From Mantamonas sphyraenae (taxonomy: Eukaryota; CRuMs; Mantamonadidae), in contig JAPMXV010000045.1 of assembly GCA_026936335.1 (NCBI GenBank), forward strand, positions 372,001 through 436,000: a stretch of DNA of 64,000 bases, read 5' to 3'. Below are positions 1 through 10,572 of this stretch, one piece after another (within the stretch, counting starts at the first letter, position 1; each line of letters starts with the position of its first letter). The notes beneath the pieces are model-generated. The model saw nothing but the letters and a program-made list of their open reading frames with translations, did no database searches and was not told the origin of the DNA. The position numbers and the translations under genes were made by a program.

Positions 1-1604
1 TCGTCGGCCTTGAGGGAACGGAAGGCGGTGCGGAGCTGGAATTGGAGGAAGCTGTCTGTGCCGTAGGTGGGGAGGTCCATGAACATGTTCATGGCCACCA
101 GCTGCGGGCGCGGGAAGGAACTCAGGGTCACCTCGTCCTCAAACATTTTGGAGTACTTGATGAGTTCGGTGTTGGTGACGGGGGAGCCCGAGCGCACCTT
201 GGCCATGAACGAGCCAAAGTCCTTGGCAGTGTCTCTGTGCTTCTGCTTGTTCTCCAGATCCTTGGCCAGCTCCGAGACGGTGTTTTGCAGAAAGCGAGCC
301 ATTTCCATGCGCACCTTGAGAAGGTTGAGCTTTTGCATCTCCTGTGCAATGCAAAATTGCGGGCGCAAAGCAAAGGGCGAGGGAGGGCGAGAGGGTCAGC
401 CTGAATCTCGCACCACGGAGCAAGTGCTCGCACAGCCACGCAAGAGCGAGGGACGGGAACAGGCAAAGCCTGCGAGCCACAGTGACCATGCACGTCATGT
501 ATGGCCAGGATGCGCAGGATGGGTTGGGGTGGAGGGCAGCGGGAGAAGGAAACCGCTGGCGAGCAAGGAAAGGCAAGGGAAGAAGGCACGAACCTCGGTG
601 TCCCTGTTCCTGAACGTGCTCGGCAGCACGCGGTTGAGCAGATTGGGGAACACAGAGAGGATGAAGGGCAGCAGAAACTCCGTAGCCGGGATTAGAGCAA
701 AGGCTGTGACGGGCACGAGCTTGAACACGTCAATGGTGGTGCGTTGCAGCTGGCGCTTCTCGCGGCGCGTGAGCGACTCGCCACGCAGCTGCTTGCTGCA
801 ATTCGGAAGGGCGGCGGATGGGATGACGACACACACAGAGAGAGAGACAGGGAGAGGGAAAAGTGGCAAGTGCACACATGAAGAATGTGCGTCGCAGAGG
901 CGATGCATGGGCAAACGAGTCGGGAGTCAGCGAAAAGAAAAAGCACGGCGTGCGGGCGGCTGAAGATAAAATTCTGAAACGGGAGAGCGACGACAACGGC
1001 ACACATACCGGAGAAGACGGCTGGCAATGCGCACGTCGGTGGCCAGAAGCTTAAGCCCGGTCTTGACAAACACAGCCTCGTGCTTGATGTACACCCAGGC
1101 GTCCTTGGACCACTGGACAACGCCTTTTTGGTACAGGCCAGTGCCTTGCCACTTGACAACCATCCATTCATAGAGCTTGGGCGGGTTGACGAGCATGGAG
1201 GTGGAAAAGGTGAGTTCGGAAGACTCGCCGTCCTTCTTGTCGTCCTTTTTGGCAGGAGTGGCGTCGGAGGGGCCCACCGACGTGGCAAAGGCGCGGGTGT
1301 ACACGCCCACAGGGTCGGAGGAGACACGGTGGGCCACCAGGCCGATGTGTGAGCGTGCATGGCCAGCAGCCATGTGCACACCCACACGAGACCAAGCCAC
1401 AGGGGCCACGACGGCACTGCTTTGTGGCAGACCCGTGCTGGTGACGCTGCTGTGTACGGTGTGCAGCCGCGCTGCGCTCGAGGAGTGCGGCCTAGCTGAC
1501 GCAAGCACACGCACCTGCACGGCACTTCTCGACGATGTCGACACACCGGCCGCTTCGCCGAGGCCTGTGCGTGCCAATCCACGGCACGAACGTCGCACAA
1601 ACAT
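1..1604 (-). CDS. LETM1: LETM1-like mitochondrial inner-membrane cation/H+ exchanger, 3' end beyond window
   Basis: LETM1 proteins sit in the inner mitochondrial membrane and support K+/H+ or Ca2+/H+ exchange. Three exons are visible on the minus strand: 1604-1009, 795-594 and 341 to the window edge. Donors are GTATGT and GTTCGT, acceptors end in CAG, and phases agree. The N terminus is Arg/Ser-rich without acidic residues (MFVRRSCRGLARTG), as expected for a mitochondrial presequence. Exon 2 carries the family signature around SLTRREKRQLQRTT, then the hydrophobic segment and FPNLLNRVLPSTF. Exon 3 has the EDEVTLSSFPRPQLVAM block and ends near LRSLKADD, so the C-terminal coiled-coil and any EF-hand lie outside the window. 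Upstream in-frame codons exist, but 1604 gives the best presequence. Identity is strong; ion specificity is not readable. Confidence 0.93.
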
Positions 1605-1861
1605 CGATGTTTTTTGAACTGGGTGCCCCGAGGCAAACCTTGCGACCTTCGAATGGCTTCCAAAGTCCCACCCGCGTGTGCAGCGTCCACCATGTCCATT
1701 GCACGTCTGCATCGGCACTGCAACAGTCGGCACCTGGCGAGAAGGGCTGAAGCGCGAGCTGAGCAACAGCAAGCAAAAACAACACTTGACACCATGGGAG
1801 TGAGTGAGGACAAAGAGAGACATGGACGGATTTCACACACACATGCGCTATTGTTTTGGTG

Positions 1862-2442
1862 ATGCCGGGCGAGGTGTGATGCAAGTCACACACAGTGCGG
1901 GTAGGGGCGAGAGGGAAAGCTGCTGCTGACGCTGGCTTTTTGATCGCCGGCGGCGTGTGCGACGAGCACAGAAGATTGCAATGACATGGAAAGCAGAAAT
2001 GGAGGGTGTGGCAGAGGTGCAGCCGCATGAACAGTTCCAGTTCCTGATGCGCTTCCGGTGTACGAGCTGCGGCCTTGAGCAGGACAAGCTGAACGAGCTG
2101 AACAAGGAGGATGAGGTGGACATTCCGGGCGGGCGTGGCACAGCCAACCTGGTGTTCAAGTGCAAGCAGTGCGAGCGCAAGAACTCGGTGCAGTTCACCA
2201 ACGACGAAGGGGCGCCGCTGACGGAAAGCGAGGAACCCGCCACGTTTGTCGTCATGGACTGCCGCGGGTGTGAGCCCACAGAGTTCCAGGCCACCAACCA
2301 GTTTACGGTGGTGGCCGAGTCTGGCTCTCGCTTCACCAACTGTGACCTCAGCGAAGACTTTTTCGACTTTGACGAGGCGTCCGGCAGTGCTGTGAGTGTG
2401 TCGGAGCTCACCTTTGCTTTTGAATCCTTCACGGGCAAATGA
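1862..2442 (+). CDS. CZIB: CXXC zinc-binding protein of the CZIB/UPF0587 (DUF866) family
   Basis: The product is about 160 residues, matching the family. It has paired CxxC motifs (CTSC near residue 30 and CKQC near residue 70), the conserved GGRGTANLVFKC block, and a CRGCEP stretch where relatives read ECRGLEP. No ATG precedes the conserved KIA start in the main exon. I therefore infer a 12-base first exon (1862-1873, MPGE), a 98-base intron with donor GTGTGA and acceptor GCACAG, and a second exon 1972-2442. The alternative start is ATG 1981, which would lose the conserved KIA residues. The role of this family is poorly known; members bind zinc and are cytosolic. Its start lies about 260 bases from the divergent LETM1 start. 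Confidence 0.88.
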
Positions 2443-2547
2443 GAGGCAACGAGGAGAGAGAAACAACAATGCAAAAAGTAGCACGATACCCAGTGGGACA
2501 CATGATCGATCGAATGATGGATGCTTCATTGCGCAGCCAAGCACAGC

Positions 2548-3069
2548 TCACAAACCCTCCTGCGGGCCCGAGGCGGCTCCAGCGGCGGAGGAGGAAGCAG
2601 ACCAGCGAGATTCGCCCTTGAGTTGGCGTGCAACAAAGGCTGTGTCCACAGACAGGTCGTCCTGGACGCCAGCCACACGCTCTGTGAGCGCTGCACACTC
2701 GCGAATCTGCATCGTCAACTTGACCAGCATCTCCTGGTCGCTGTAGCTGTTGCTATCCTCCTGGAAGGCCACCATGCCGTTCTGTGCGTCGATTTTGGCA
2801 AAAATATCGCCGTCGCCGATCTGTTGGGTGGTGGAGTGGGGAAGCACGGGCAGTGTGAGTCGTCGAGGTGCTGACTGCTAACTCGCAACAGCACGCCCAT
2901 GGTGGACCTACCATGCCCAGGATTTCCTTTTCAGCCTGGTCATCTGACTCGAGCGAAGCGTCCTCAGCAATGTTGGTCAGCGAAAGGGTCAGATAGGTCT
3001 TTGTGAGGTCCTGGATCTGCTTGCGCTGCAGTCCAACCACCAGTTGCTTGATGAGGCCTGTGTTTGCAT

Positions 3070-3106
<37 letters not shown>

Positions 3107-4481
3107 TGTGCGGGTGATCGGTGTGGCATGTGAGTGCACTGATGGCGAAAGGCGGGCTGTTCTTCACACGCAAGGTTGCGGAGGGAACGTGTGAATGACA
3201 AAGCGCAACGTACTGCAGCAAACACCTCTTGATGGGTGTCCATGATCTTGGTGATGCCTTCGGCATCGTTGACAAGGTAGGCGTTGGCGAGCTCGACGTA
3301 CTCGGCGCAGATGCGCTGGGCGAAGCGCGACATGACCATGCTGGTGTACTTGGGCAACTCGATGAGCTGTTCAAGGGATTGTGTGGCGGGCGGGCAAGGG
3401 CGCCCCAGTGTGCAAAGGGCGTCACGGGAGGTTGAGGGCGGAAGAGTGAGTTGGGGAGCAAGAGGGAATTCGCCGCAGAGGACAGGCAACACACAAAAAG
3501 GGGAACAGGGAAGGGCTTCAGAAGCATGCCTGCAGGCAGGGTCGCCCTGGATGTTGGGAGGGAAGGCGGGGCTGGCACGCAGGAAGGACACTAACCTCTC
3601 CGTCCTCCAGGAGACTGACAAGGATGAGCTTTTTGTAAGCGGCGATGGCGATGGCAGAGATGGCGTGCGCAGGAACAGTGACGGCGAGCAGGAAGCAGTT
3701 CTGCGCCTGCTTGTACTGCTTGAGGGCGGTGAACGCATAGCCACTGTAGTAAAAGTAGGCCAGGAGGTCACGCGGTTCAATGGCTGACACCTTGGGGTTG
3801 ACGCTGAGCACGTCCAGGTCGATCACGCGTCGGGCGTAGCTGAAGTTGGACGAGGCGCAGCAGGCCTGAACCACACACGGGTGCGCAATGGTCAGCTCTG
3901 CATCATCGGCACTGCCCAGCAGGTCGATGAGCGGCATCAGCACAGCCACTGCCTCCGTGCCGTTGTCCATCGAGCACTGCAGGTTTGTGTACTCGCGCAC
4001 AATCGAGTTGACTGTGGGTGTGTGTTTCCGAACCGCAAACATGTTAGTCGCACACCGCAAACCACCTGCTACTCCTGCAAGACATATGTACATGTGTGCG
4101 TGTGTGTGTGTGTGTGTGCTACTGGGTGTGGCTGTACACACGACGCGAGCAAGGCGACGGCGAAAACCTCCCAAAAAACTCACGTTGCTCTCGGCCTCGG
4201 CCAAGCTGCTTTTCGTCCAAGTCGCACGTCAGAAGCATGCCCGCGAGGCGAACAAACTCGACCGGGTCAAACTCGCTCTCCTTGACATTGAGCATGGCGG
4301 CAATGAGGTGGATGCAGCCCAGAGTGTACTCTTGAGGCGGAAGAGTTTCCACCATCACCGGGATGCTGTTCACGTGCTTGGCCAGCTTGGTCCCCTTCAG
4401 CTGACGGTCCAACTGCTCCAGGTCCTTGTCGTTGTCCGTGGTCATGTTCCGGATCAGGTTGATCAGCTGGTCCGACGACAT
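2548..4481 (-). CDS. CSN3: COP9 signalosome subunit 3 (PCI-domain protein)
   Basis: CSN3 is a scaffold subunit of the COP9 signalosome, which removes NEDD8 from cullins. Five exons join in phase: 4481-4184, 4011-3596, 3366-3214, 3070-2912 and 2820-2548, giving about 432 residues against roughly 420 in animals. Diagnostic blocks are ALKQYKQAQNCFLLAVTVPA, LPKYTSMVMSRFAQRICAEY, the PCI winged-helix segment LTKTYLTLSLTNIAEDA, and GDGDIFAKIDAQNGMVAF. The C-terminal helix DQEMLVKLTMQIRECAALTE matches the bundle helix of known CSN3. Donors are GTGAGT, GTTAGT, GTACGT and GTAGGT. Introns 1 and 3 contain long CA runs on the coding strand. The start faces DEX1 with a gap of only 56 bases. Confidence 0.95.
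3072..3105. repeat. (TG)n microsatellite in CSN3 intron 3
   Basis: An uninterrupted TG run on the plus strand, read as CA on the coding strand, directly abuts the CAG acceptor of CSN3 exon 4. It occupies the place of a polypyrimidine tract. A shorter TG run at 4101-4118 lies in CSN3 intron 1. Confidence 0.97.
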
Positions 4482-4537
4482 CTTTCGATTGTGCTGGCTG
4501 CCTCCACGCTCCCAGCACAACAACACCTGCACACACA
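4482..4537. promoter_or_regulatory. Shared divergent promoter between CSN3 and DEX1
   Basis: Only 56 bases separate the two start codons, which point away from each other. Both 5' UTRs and any core promoter must lie here or within the coding sequence. No TATA box is visible. The DEX1 side is CA-rich just before its ATG, a context also seen before other starts in the window. Confidence 0.5.
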
Positions 4538-7146
4538 ATGGCATCCTCCCACAACGTGCAAGTGTCCCCGTGGCTCACTCTGTTCCTTTGCCTGCTCTTA
4601 GCGTCGCTGGCTGTGGCCCAGCTGTCCAAGCCGCTGCGCCAAGACTCGGATCTGGACAAGAGCAAGAACAAGTTTCGGGCCCGCGAAGCAAACACAGACG
4701 TGGTCGATTCACTCTTGTAAGTGCATGTAGCATTTGCGCTATGGCCAGTACCAAGCCCTGTCGCATCGGACTGGGATACTGTTGTTTGTGTGCTGCTCCC
4801 CAAGCTGCTGACGTCAACCCCACCTGCGCTCGCATTCTTCACAGCGAGGAACAGCCCAAAGACAACAAGGCCCACCAGTGCCGTGAGCATGGACTTGCTT
4901 TGGACAGCCGAACTCGGCTACTCCATCTATTCCACGCCACTCATCACAGATATGCTGAGGTAAGGGCGGAAAACACACACATGGTTGCAACGGGGTGCTG
5001 ACCCCCGGGAAACTCCTTTCTGCGCTGCACACGCACACGGCATGACATTCCCACCTACCTGACACACCCAACAACACACTCTGATCCAACTTGTACCCGT
5101 TGGTTGCGTGCATTCATGCGTCCCGGGCACTGTGCACGACACAGCGATGGGCAGAAGGATGTGGTGAGCGGAACCTACGTGCGCTACGTGGAAGTGTTGG
5201 AGGCTGCCGACGGCCACCGCATGCCCGGTTGGCCGTATGCATTCCAGCACTCGTCGTTCCATGCGTCGCCACTGCTGTACGACATCGACAAAGACGGACA
5301 GAACGAGGTGGTCATGGCTACAGCCAATGGCGAGATTGTCTTTCTTCGCCAGGACGGCCTGCCCGTGTACGGCGAGACGCTGCGTGTGCCGCCGCTGGAG
5401 GTTCACCAAAACTGGTACCAGGGCCTGGACGCACGTGGCACAGACGCAAACATGCAGCTGTTTGGCCAGGACGCAGGCAAGGAGACAAGCGAACACAAAC
5501 GCAAGCTGCTCGCAAGCGAACCCCTGGCCATGCAGCCCGTATCACCACAGAACAGCAGCGAGTACAAACAGTTCAAGAGCACCTACGACTGGCTCAACAC
5601 GGAGGCTCACGAGTCCCTGGAGCTGTTTCTGCCCGACTCGGAGTTGCGCGACAGGCTGCTCCCCAAGGAGTTTGACCCTCTGCAGTCGCCACACTATGCA
5701 AAGTATGCGCAGAAGGAACGACGACCGGGCTATGTGTACGTGGATCCGCACATTCTGTGCACACCTGTGATTGCCGACATTGACGGCGATGGGCGCGACG
5801 AGCTCATTGTCTCTGTGTCGTACTACTACGACCGCGAACACTACTCCGACCCAAGCAACTTTGCCAGTCTCAACGCAGACATTGACATCACCAAGTACGT
5901 CGCGGGTGGCCTCGTGGTGTTTGACCTGGAAAAGCGCACCATCAAGTGGAAGGTGCACCTGGACCTGACCACCCTGTACACCACCTACCGCGCCTACATC
6001 TACGCCTCGCCCACCGTGGTCGATCTCACAGGCGATGGCAAGCTCAACATCATTGTGGGCACATCGCTGGGCTTTATCTATGCCTTTGACGAGAAGGGCA
6101 CGCTGCTACGCAACTTTCCCGTGGAGATGGACGAAATCCAAGGTCAGCTGGCAGTCGCCGACGTCAACGGAGACGGGAAACTGGAAATACTGGCGGTGGA
6201 CAACAACGCAAACCTTGTGTTGTGGGACAGGAATGGCCTTGAGATCTGGGAGAGGCGCCTGTCTGGATTCCCGTCGCAAGCGCCCATGGTGGGCGACGTG
6301 AATGGAGATGGCATCCTGGACATTGTGGTGGGCACGGATGAGGGACACATCTGGGCGGTGCAAGGCACAGACGGCAAGGTGCTCAAGGGATTCCCCATCA
6401 AAACCAAGGGTCGCATCCTTGCCAGCGTGCTGTTGATGAAGATCCACGATACGTCTCCCGGCTTGCACATCATTGTGCCATCGTTTGATGGCTACGTGTA
6501 CGCCATCGACGGGGCATCCGGGTGTGGAGACCGCATCGATCTGGGCGAGACGGCGTTTGCCCAGGTGCTTGCAGACGATCTCACAGGCAACGGGAAGATG
6601 GACCTGCTGGTGACCACGATGAATGGCAACGCATATGCATTTGCCACAGAGGCAAAGTACCACCCGTTGAAGGCGTGGACGGCGCAGGCCGACTCGCGCA
6701 ACGGGTTTACCTACAAACACGATTACCACGGCATCTACGTGCTTCCGTCGTCGCGCAAACAGCGAGATGTACCTGGTGCATGGATGACGCTGCAGTTTGA
6801 GATCGTGGACAAGCGGCCCAAGAGCGAATTCGAGAGGAGGTACGACGTACGCGTGTCTTTGGACGGCACCGAGACGCTGCTGAAAAAGACATACTCTCAG
6901 CCCGGCGTGTATCAGGAACAGGTGCAGTGCAGGCACAGGCGGGTGGCCACAGTGCGCCTGGAGATGACCAACGAGCAGCAGCAGTACTTTGCCGACTCGT
7001 TTGCAGTCAGCTTCAATCTGCACTTTTACCGCACGCTCAAGTGGATCCTCGTGTTTCCGTTCATCCTCATGGCTGCGTTTCTGTTTTTGCAGGTGGATGC
7101 CGACGATGAGCAAGATCTGGGAGGCCTGGGCAAGCGGAGGAGGTGA
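4538..7146 (+). CDS. DEX1: DEX1-like FG-GAP repeat type I membrane glycoprotein
   Basis: About 761 residues from three exons: 4538-4716, 4855-4959 and 5145-7146. An N-terminal signal peptide (hydrophobic LTLFLCLLLASLAVA) is followed by NKFRAREAN, a block shared with plant DEX1. The body is a beta-propeller of FG-GAP/VCBS repeats with Ca2+-binding DxDxDG-type loops (DIDKDGQNE, DIDGDGRDE, DVNGDGKLE, DVNGDGILD). Plant-specific signatures MPGWP, VHQNWYQGLD and HILCTPVIADID are present. One transmembrane helix near the end (WILVFPFILMAAFLFLQV) precedes a short basic tail. DEX1 acts in plant cell-surface wall patterning; in a protist the role is probably secretory or surface-related, by inference. 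The exon 2 acceptor could also be a later CAG (4874 region), changing about six residues. Confidence 0.92.
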
Positions 7147-7256
7147 TTACTGTATTCCGCTCCATCCAACGGAATTGTCCGCGAACACGCACACACACGC
7201 ACATACACACTCTGTTTCCCCCTTGTTTTTCTGTCTAGGTTTGTTATATTAGCCAG

Positions 7257-9080
7257 ATGCCGGGACGGAAATTGACAACTGTGGTCAAAGCGGCGTACGG
7301 GGTCGGGGAGATCTCGTCGACGACTGTGGGCAACATCCGCGGATTCTTCCTGAACAAGTTCCTGCTGGATGTGGCGCAGGTAGATCCGTATTATTCGGGC
7401 CTGATCCTGCTGGTAGGCAAGATGTGGGACGCAGTGAACGACCCCATTGTGGGCACGCTGTCGGACAGGACGCAATCGCGTTGGGGACGGCGAAGGCCGT
7501 GGATCCTCTTCTGTGCATTGCCGTTTGGCCTCTTCTACGCTCTGCTGTGGACGGTGCCAGACTTTCTAGACACGCCCATTGCCAAGTTTGGCTACTATTT
7601 GATTATTTCCCTGTTCCTGGACAGCTTCTACACGGCCGTAAGCCTGCCGTACACGGCGTTGACGCCCGAGATGGCGCACACGTACGACGAAGTGACAAAC
7701 CTGACCAAGTATCGCATGGGTTTTGGTGAGTAGCCAGACGGAAGCTGGATGGAGAGAGGAGCACAGGGGTCTCGAAAGGGCGTTGAGCGGATGGAGGTGC
7801 TAACAGTGTGTGTGTGTGTGTTGTGTGCTGTTGCAGGCTTGGTGGGCGGGTTGGTGGCGAGTTTTGTTCACGCGACCCTGATCATCTCCTTTGTGGAAGA
7901 CGGACGCATCAACTACGCAACGGGATACCTGGTGTCGGGTCTGCTGTTTGGCGCTGTGATTGTGCTGTGCAACTTCATCACGTTTGCGTTTACCTTTGAG
8001 ACATCCGGCATGGACAGCGGGAAGAACGACGAAGACGAAGACGCAGACGCAGAAACAACGCCGTTGACGGACACGGGCCTGAGCAGCAACGGCGGGACAC
8101 AGGGCACAGGGTATGGCAGTGTCAATGAGCATGCGAGCTCGAGCAGCATGGGCACACAGTCCAGCAAGTACAGCTCGCTGACGTCGATTGTGGACGAGCA
8201 CGACCTGTACCACGCGCTGGAGGAACTGCCGGAACACCAGAAGCGCATTCCAGGTCTCAACATGCGTCTGGTGGAAACCGAGTCGGGCACAACCGAATGG
8301 GAGGACGAAGACGAGGCAGCAGAGGCCGCAGCGGTGGCGGAAGGCATGAAACAAGCGAGCAAGCAACCAGGCATGGTGGAGGGCTTCCGGGCGGCATTTT
8401 CCAATCGTCCCTTTGTGTACGTGATGCTTTCCTACCTGTTCTCCTGGATTGCGGTCAACTTTACGCAGAACAACCTCATTCTGTACACAGAGTATGTGCT
8501 GGGACTTCGCGAGTACTTCTCGGGCCTGCTGCTTGCGGTGCAGCTCTCCGCGGCTGTGTTCATTCCCGTGTGGGAGAAGTTGAGCCACCGCATCGGCAAG
8601 AAGGCTGTGTTCAACATCGGCATGGCCATCCTGTTTAGTGTGCAGATCTGCTTGTTGTTTGTGCCCGCCGGCCAACTTGTGCTGATGTACTTTATGGCTG
8701 TGTTTGCCGGCATTGGCATCAGTGTGGCCTTTCTGATCCCATGGTCAATGTTGCCCGACGTGATCGACCTGGATGAACTCGAGACGGGCGTCCGCCGCGA
8801 AGGCGTCTTTTACTCTTTCTTTGTGTTTTTCCAGAAGCTGGGCCTCGCCGTGGGACTGGGTGTAAGCAATGTGCTGCTTGGAGCTGGTGGCTACGTCACA
8901 GGTGCCCCCAAACAGGACAGCGAAGTGTTGTTTCTGCTTCGGCTCCTCGTCGGCCCCATCCCTGCTCTCCTCCTCTTTCTCAGCCAGCTGGTCATTCTCA
9001 AATATCCACTGACCCGCAAGGTCCACAAGAGGATCCAGGCACGGCTTAGGATGCGCAAGGAGGCAGCAATGGTGGAGTAG
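7257..9080 (+). CDS. MFS transporter of the GPH/MFSD2-like (MFS_2) family
   Basis: Two exons, 7257-7725 and 7837-9080, joined by a GTGAGT...TTGCAG intron, give 570 residues. The first half has the GPH-type motif around WDAVNDPIVGTLSDRT followed by WGRRRPWILF, the conserved loop 2-3 signature. The second half has EYFSGLLLAVQLSAAVFIPVW, a KKAVFNIGMAI loop, and SMLPDVIDLDELETGVRREG, a hallmark of MFS_2 members such as MFSD2. About 12 membrane helices can be counted. A long cytosolic loop of roughly 170 residues, rich in Ser, Glu and Asp, separates helices 6 and 7. Substrate cannot be read; relatives move sugars with cations or lysophospholipids. The intron contains a TG run (7806-7820). Confidence 0.87.
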
Positions 9081-9181
9081 CGAATAGGCCCGATCGTTGG
9101 CCGCACCCTTTTTGTTGTTGTCAGCGTGGGCTGCCTCCCATGCCACCAACAGTAGCGAAAACAAATTCCGGCCAACCAAAA

Positions 9182-10462
9182 TCACAACCCCTCATCGCCC
9201 CTAGCATCCAACAATGGCTCGTTTCCTCGATTTCCCATTGTAGCAGCCAAGCCCCGCTGCTGTGGCTGGCGTGCACTGAAGCCCGTCCTGCGACGCTGGC
9301 GCACGGAAGAAAAGGGCGAGTTGCCAAAGCGTGTCTTGTTGGACGATTTGAGGGCGTAGCAGGCACCAATAACAACAAAGCCCACGGCGAAGCCGATGCC
9401 CCAGGAGATGAGTCGCTGGTCGTAGGCGACCGGGTCGTCGCCGGGATCTGTCTTTTTCTTGTCACTAGGCGGTGCCTTCCACACAGGCACCTGCACTGTG
9501 AGCAGAGGCGACACTTGATCAAACACCCGGCGTGATACTCGCTTGGCCTCGACCGGGTCGTGCACGGCAACGACTCGTGTGGCTACAAGCAAGCAGACGC
9601 TGCCTCCCTTGAGACTGTCCGCCAGGGCGATGTCCAGATTTGCTGTGGTGCCACGCACGGATGCAACCTTGGTGCCATGCTGCTTCCATCCACACCACAC
9701 GGCGGTGTTGAACGGGATGCTCTCGCAGGAAGCCGCGTGTGCTTGCCACACCTCGTATTCGCAGGAGGTGCAGGCGACGGCTGCCCCTGCATCCGTCACA
9801 TCGGCCCCAATGCGCGTTTGTTCCCAGGTGAGCGACGCCTGAATACGCTCGGGTGCTGTACGCAGGCTCTGTGCGTCTGCACCCGCAGCAAGTGCCGGTG
9901 CCTCACTAAACAGGGCAGCAGGGCCATTCTCGCAGGTGCCCGCGCACACAAAGCCCCTCAATGTCGCTTCCACGTGCACCAGGGCGCTTCCAGAATTGCT
10001 CACGTTGGCTCCGGCGGCAAAGAGCGGCGAAAACAAAGAGGTGCGAAGCTCGGGCGTCCTGCTTTTCCGCCCCGCGGTGGCCAAGAATGTGGTGCACAGA
10101 CGCGGAGTGGGCCCTGCACTCAGTTGCGTGGAGCTGCACACAATCGGTGTCACTTCGTTGTCTGTTTGCATACGCATGAGCTGGTTGCTCCCGGCGACGT
10201 TGACGACAAAATTGGTCAACACCGTTTGCCCCGCGCCGCCGCCGCCCTGTTGGCTGCAGATGCTCATTTGCAAACTTAGATGGGTCATGTTGGCCGGTAT
10301 GCTGTCCATTGCAAAGGACACTGTGCCGCCTGCAGGTACGGGAGCCAATGTGGGCGAAAACAAGCCTACGGAGACGGTGGACGCCGAGGTGATCGACACA
10401 GTGAGGCAAAGCCACAGCAGACACGCCGGCGCAAAAATCTGCCTCTGTCTCCGATGCTTCAT
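9182..10462 (-). CDS. Orphan secreted-then-anchored type I membrane protein
   Basis: I do not recognise this 426-residue, apparently single-exon product. It begins with a signal peptide (FAPACLLWLCLTVSITSA), has an extracellular part of about 320 residues with several cysteines, including a CTSCEYEVW block and paired Cys near CAGTCENG, and at least two N-glycosylation sequons (NMT, NVS). A single hydrophobic helix near residue 365 (WGIGFAVGFVVIGACYAL) is followed by a basic tail (RQRRRTGFSARQ) ending in an acidic EPLLDARGDEGL. This is consistent with a type I surface or endomembrane protein. It is convergent with the MFS gene (101-base gap) and divergent from condensin CAP-G (110-base gap). 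No paralogue is visible in the window. Confidence 0.75.
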   Translation of the reverse strand: MKHRRQRQIFAPACLLWLCLTVSITSASTVSVGLFSPTLAPVPAGGTVSFAMDSIPANMTHLSLQMSICSQQGGGGAGQTVLTNFVVNVAGSNQLMRMQTDNEVTPIVCSSTQLSAGPTPRLCTTFLATAGRKSRTPELRTSLFSPLFAAGANVSNSGSALVHVEATLRGFVCAGTCENGPAALFSEAPALAAGADAQSLRTAPERIQASLTWEQTRIGADVTDAGAAVACTSCEYEVWQAHAASCESIPFNTAVWCGWKQHGTKVASVRGTTANLDIALADSLKGGSVCLLVATRVVAVHDPVEAKRVSRRVFDQVSPLLTVQVPVWKAPPSDKKKTDPGDDPVAYDQRLISWGIGFAVGFVVIGACYALKSSNKTRFGNSPFSSVRQRRRTGFSARQPQQRGLAATMGNRGNEPLLDARGDEGL

Positions 10463-10572
10463 TTGCCAATGGTCGAGTGGCTACCCTGGGCTGTTCCCGG
10501 ATGTTGATTTGTTGGGTGACGAGCTGCGACACGTCGCCCAATTTTTTTCGCACTTCTCCTGCCACGTCGATC

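Noticed and set aside
692..1840. 382-codon minus reading overlapping LETM1 in another frame
   Set aside because: It is Ser/Cys/Arg-rich noise; the LETM1 frame has all family signatures.
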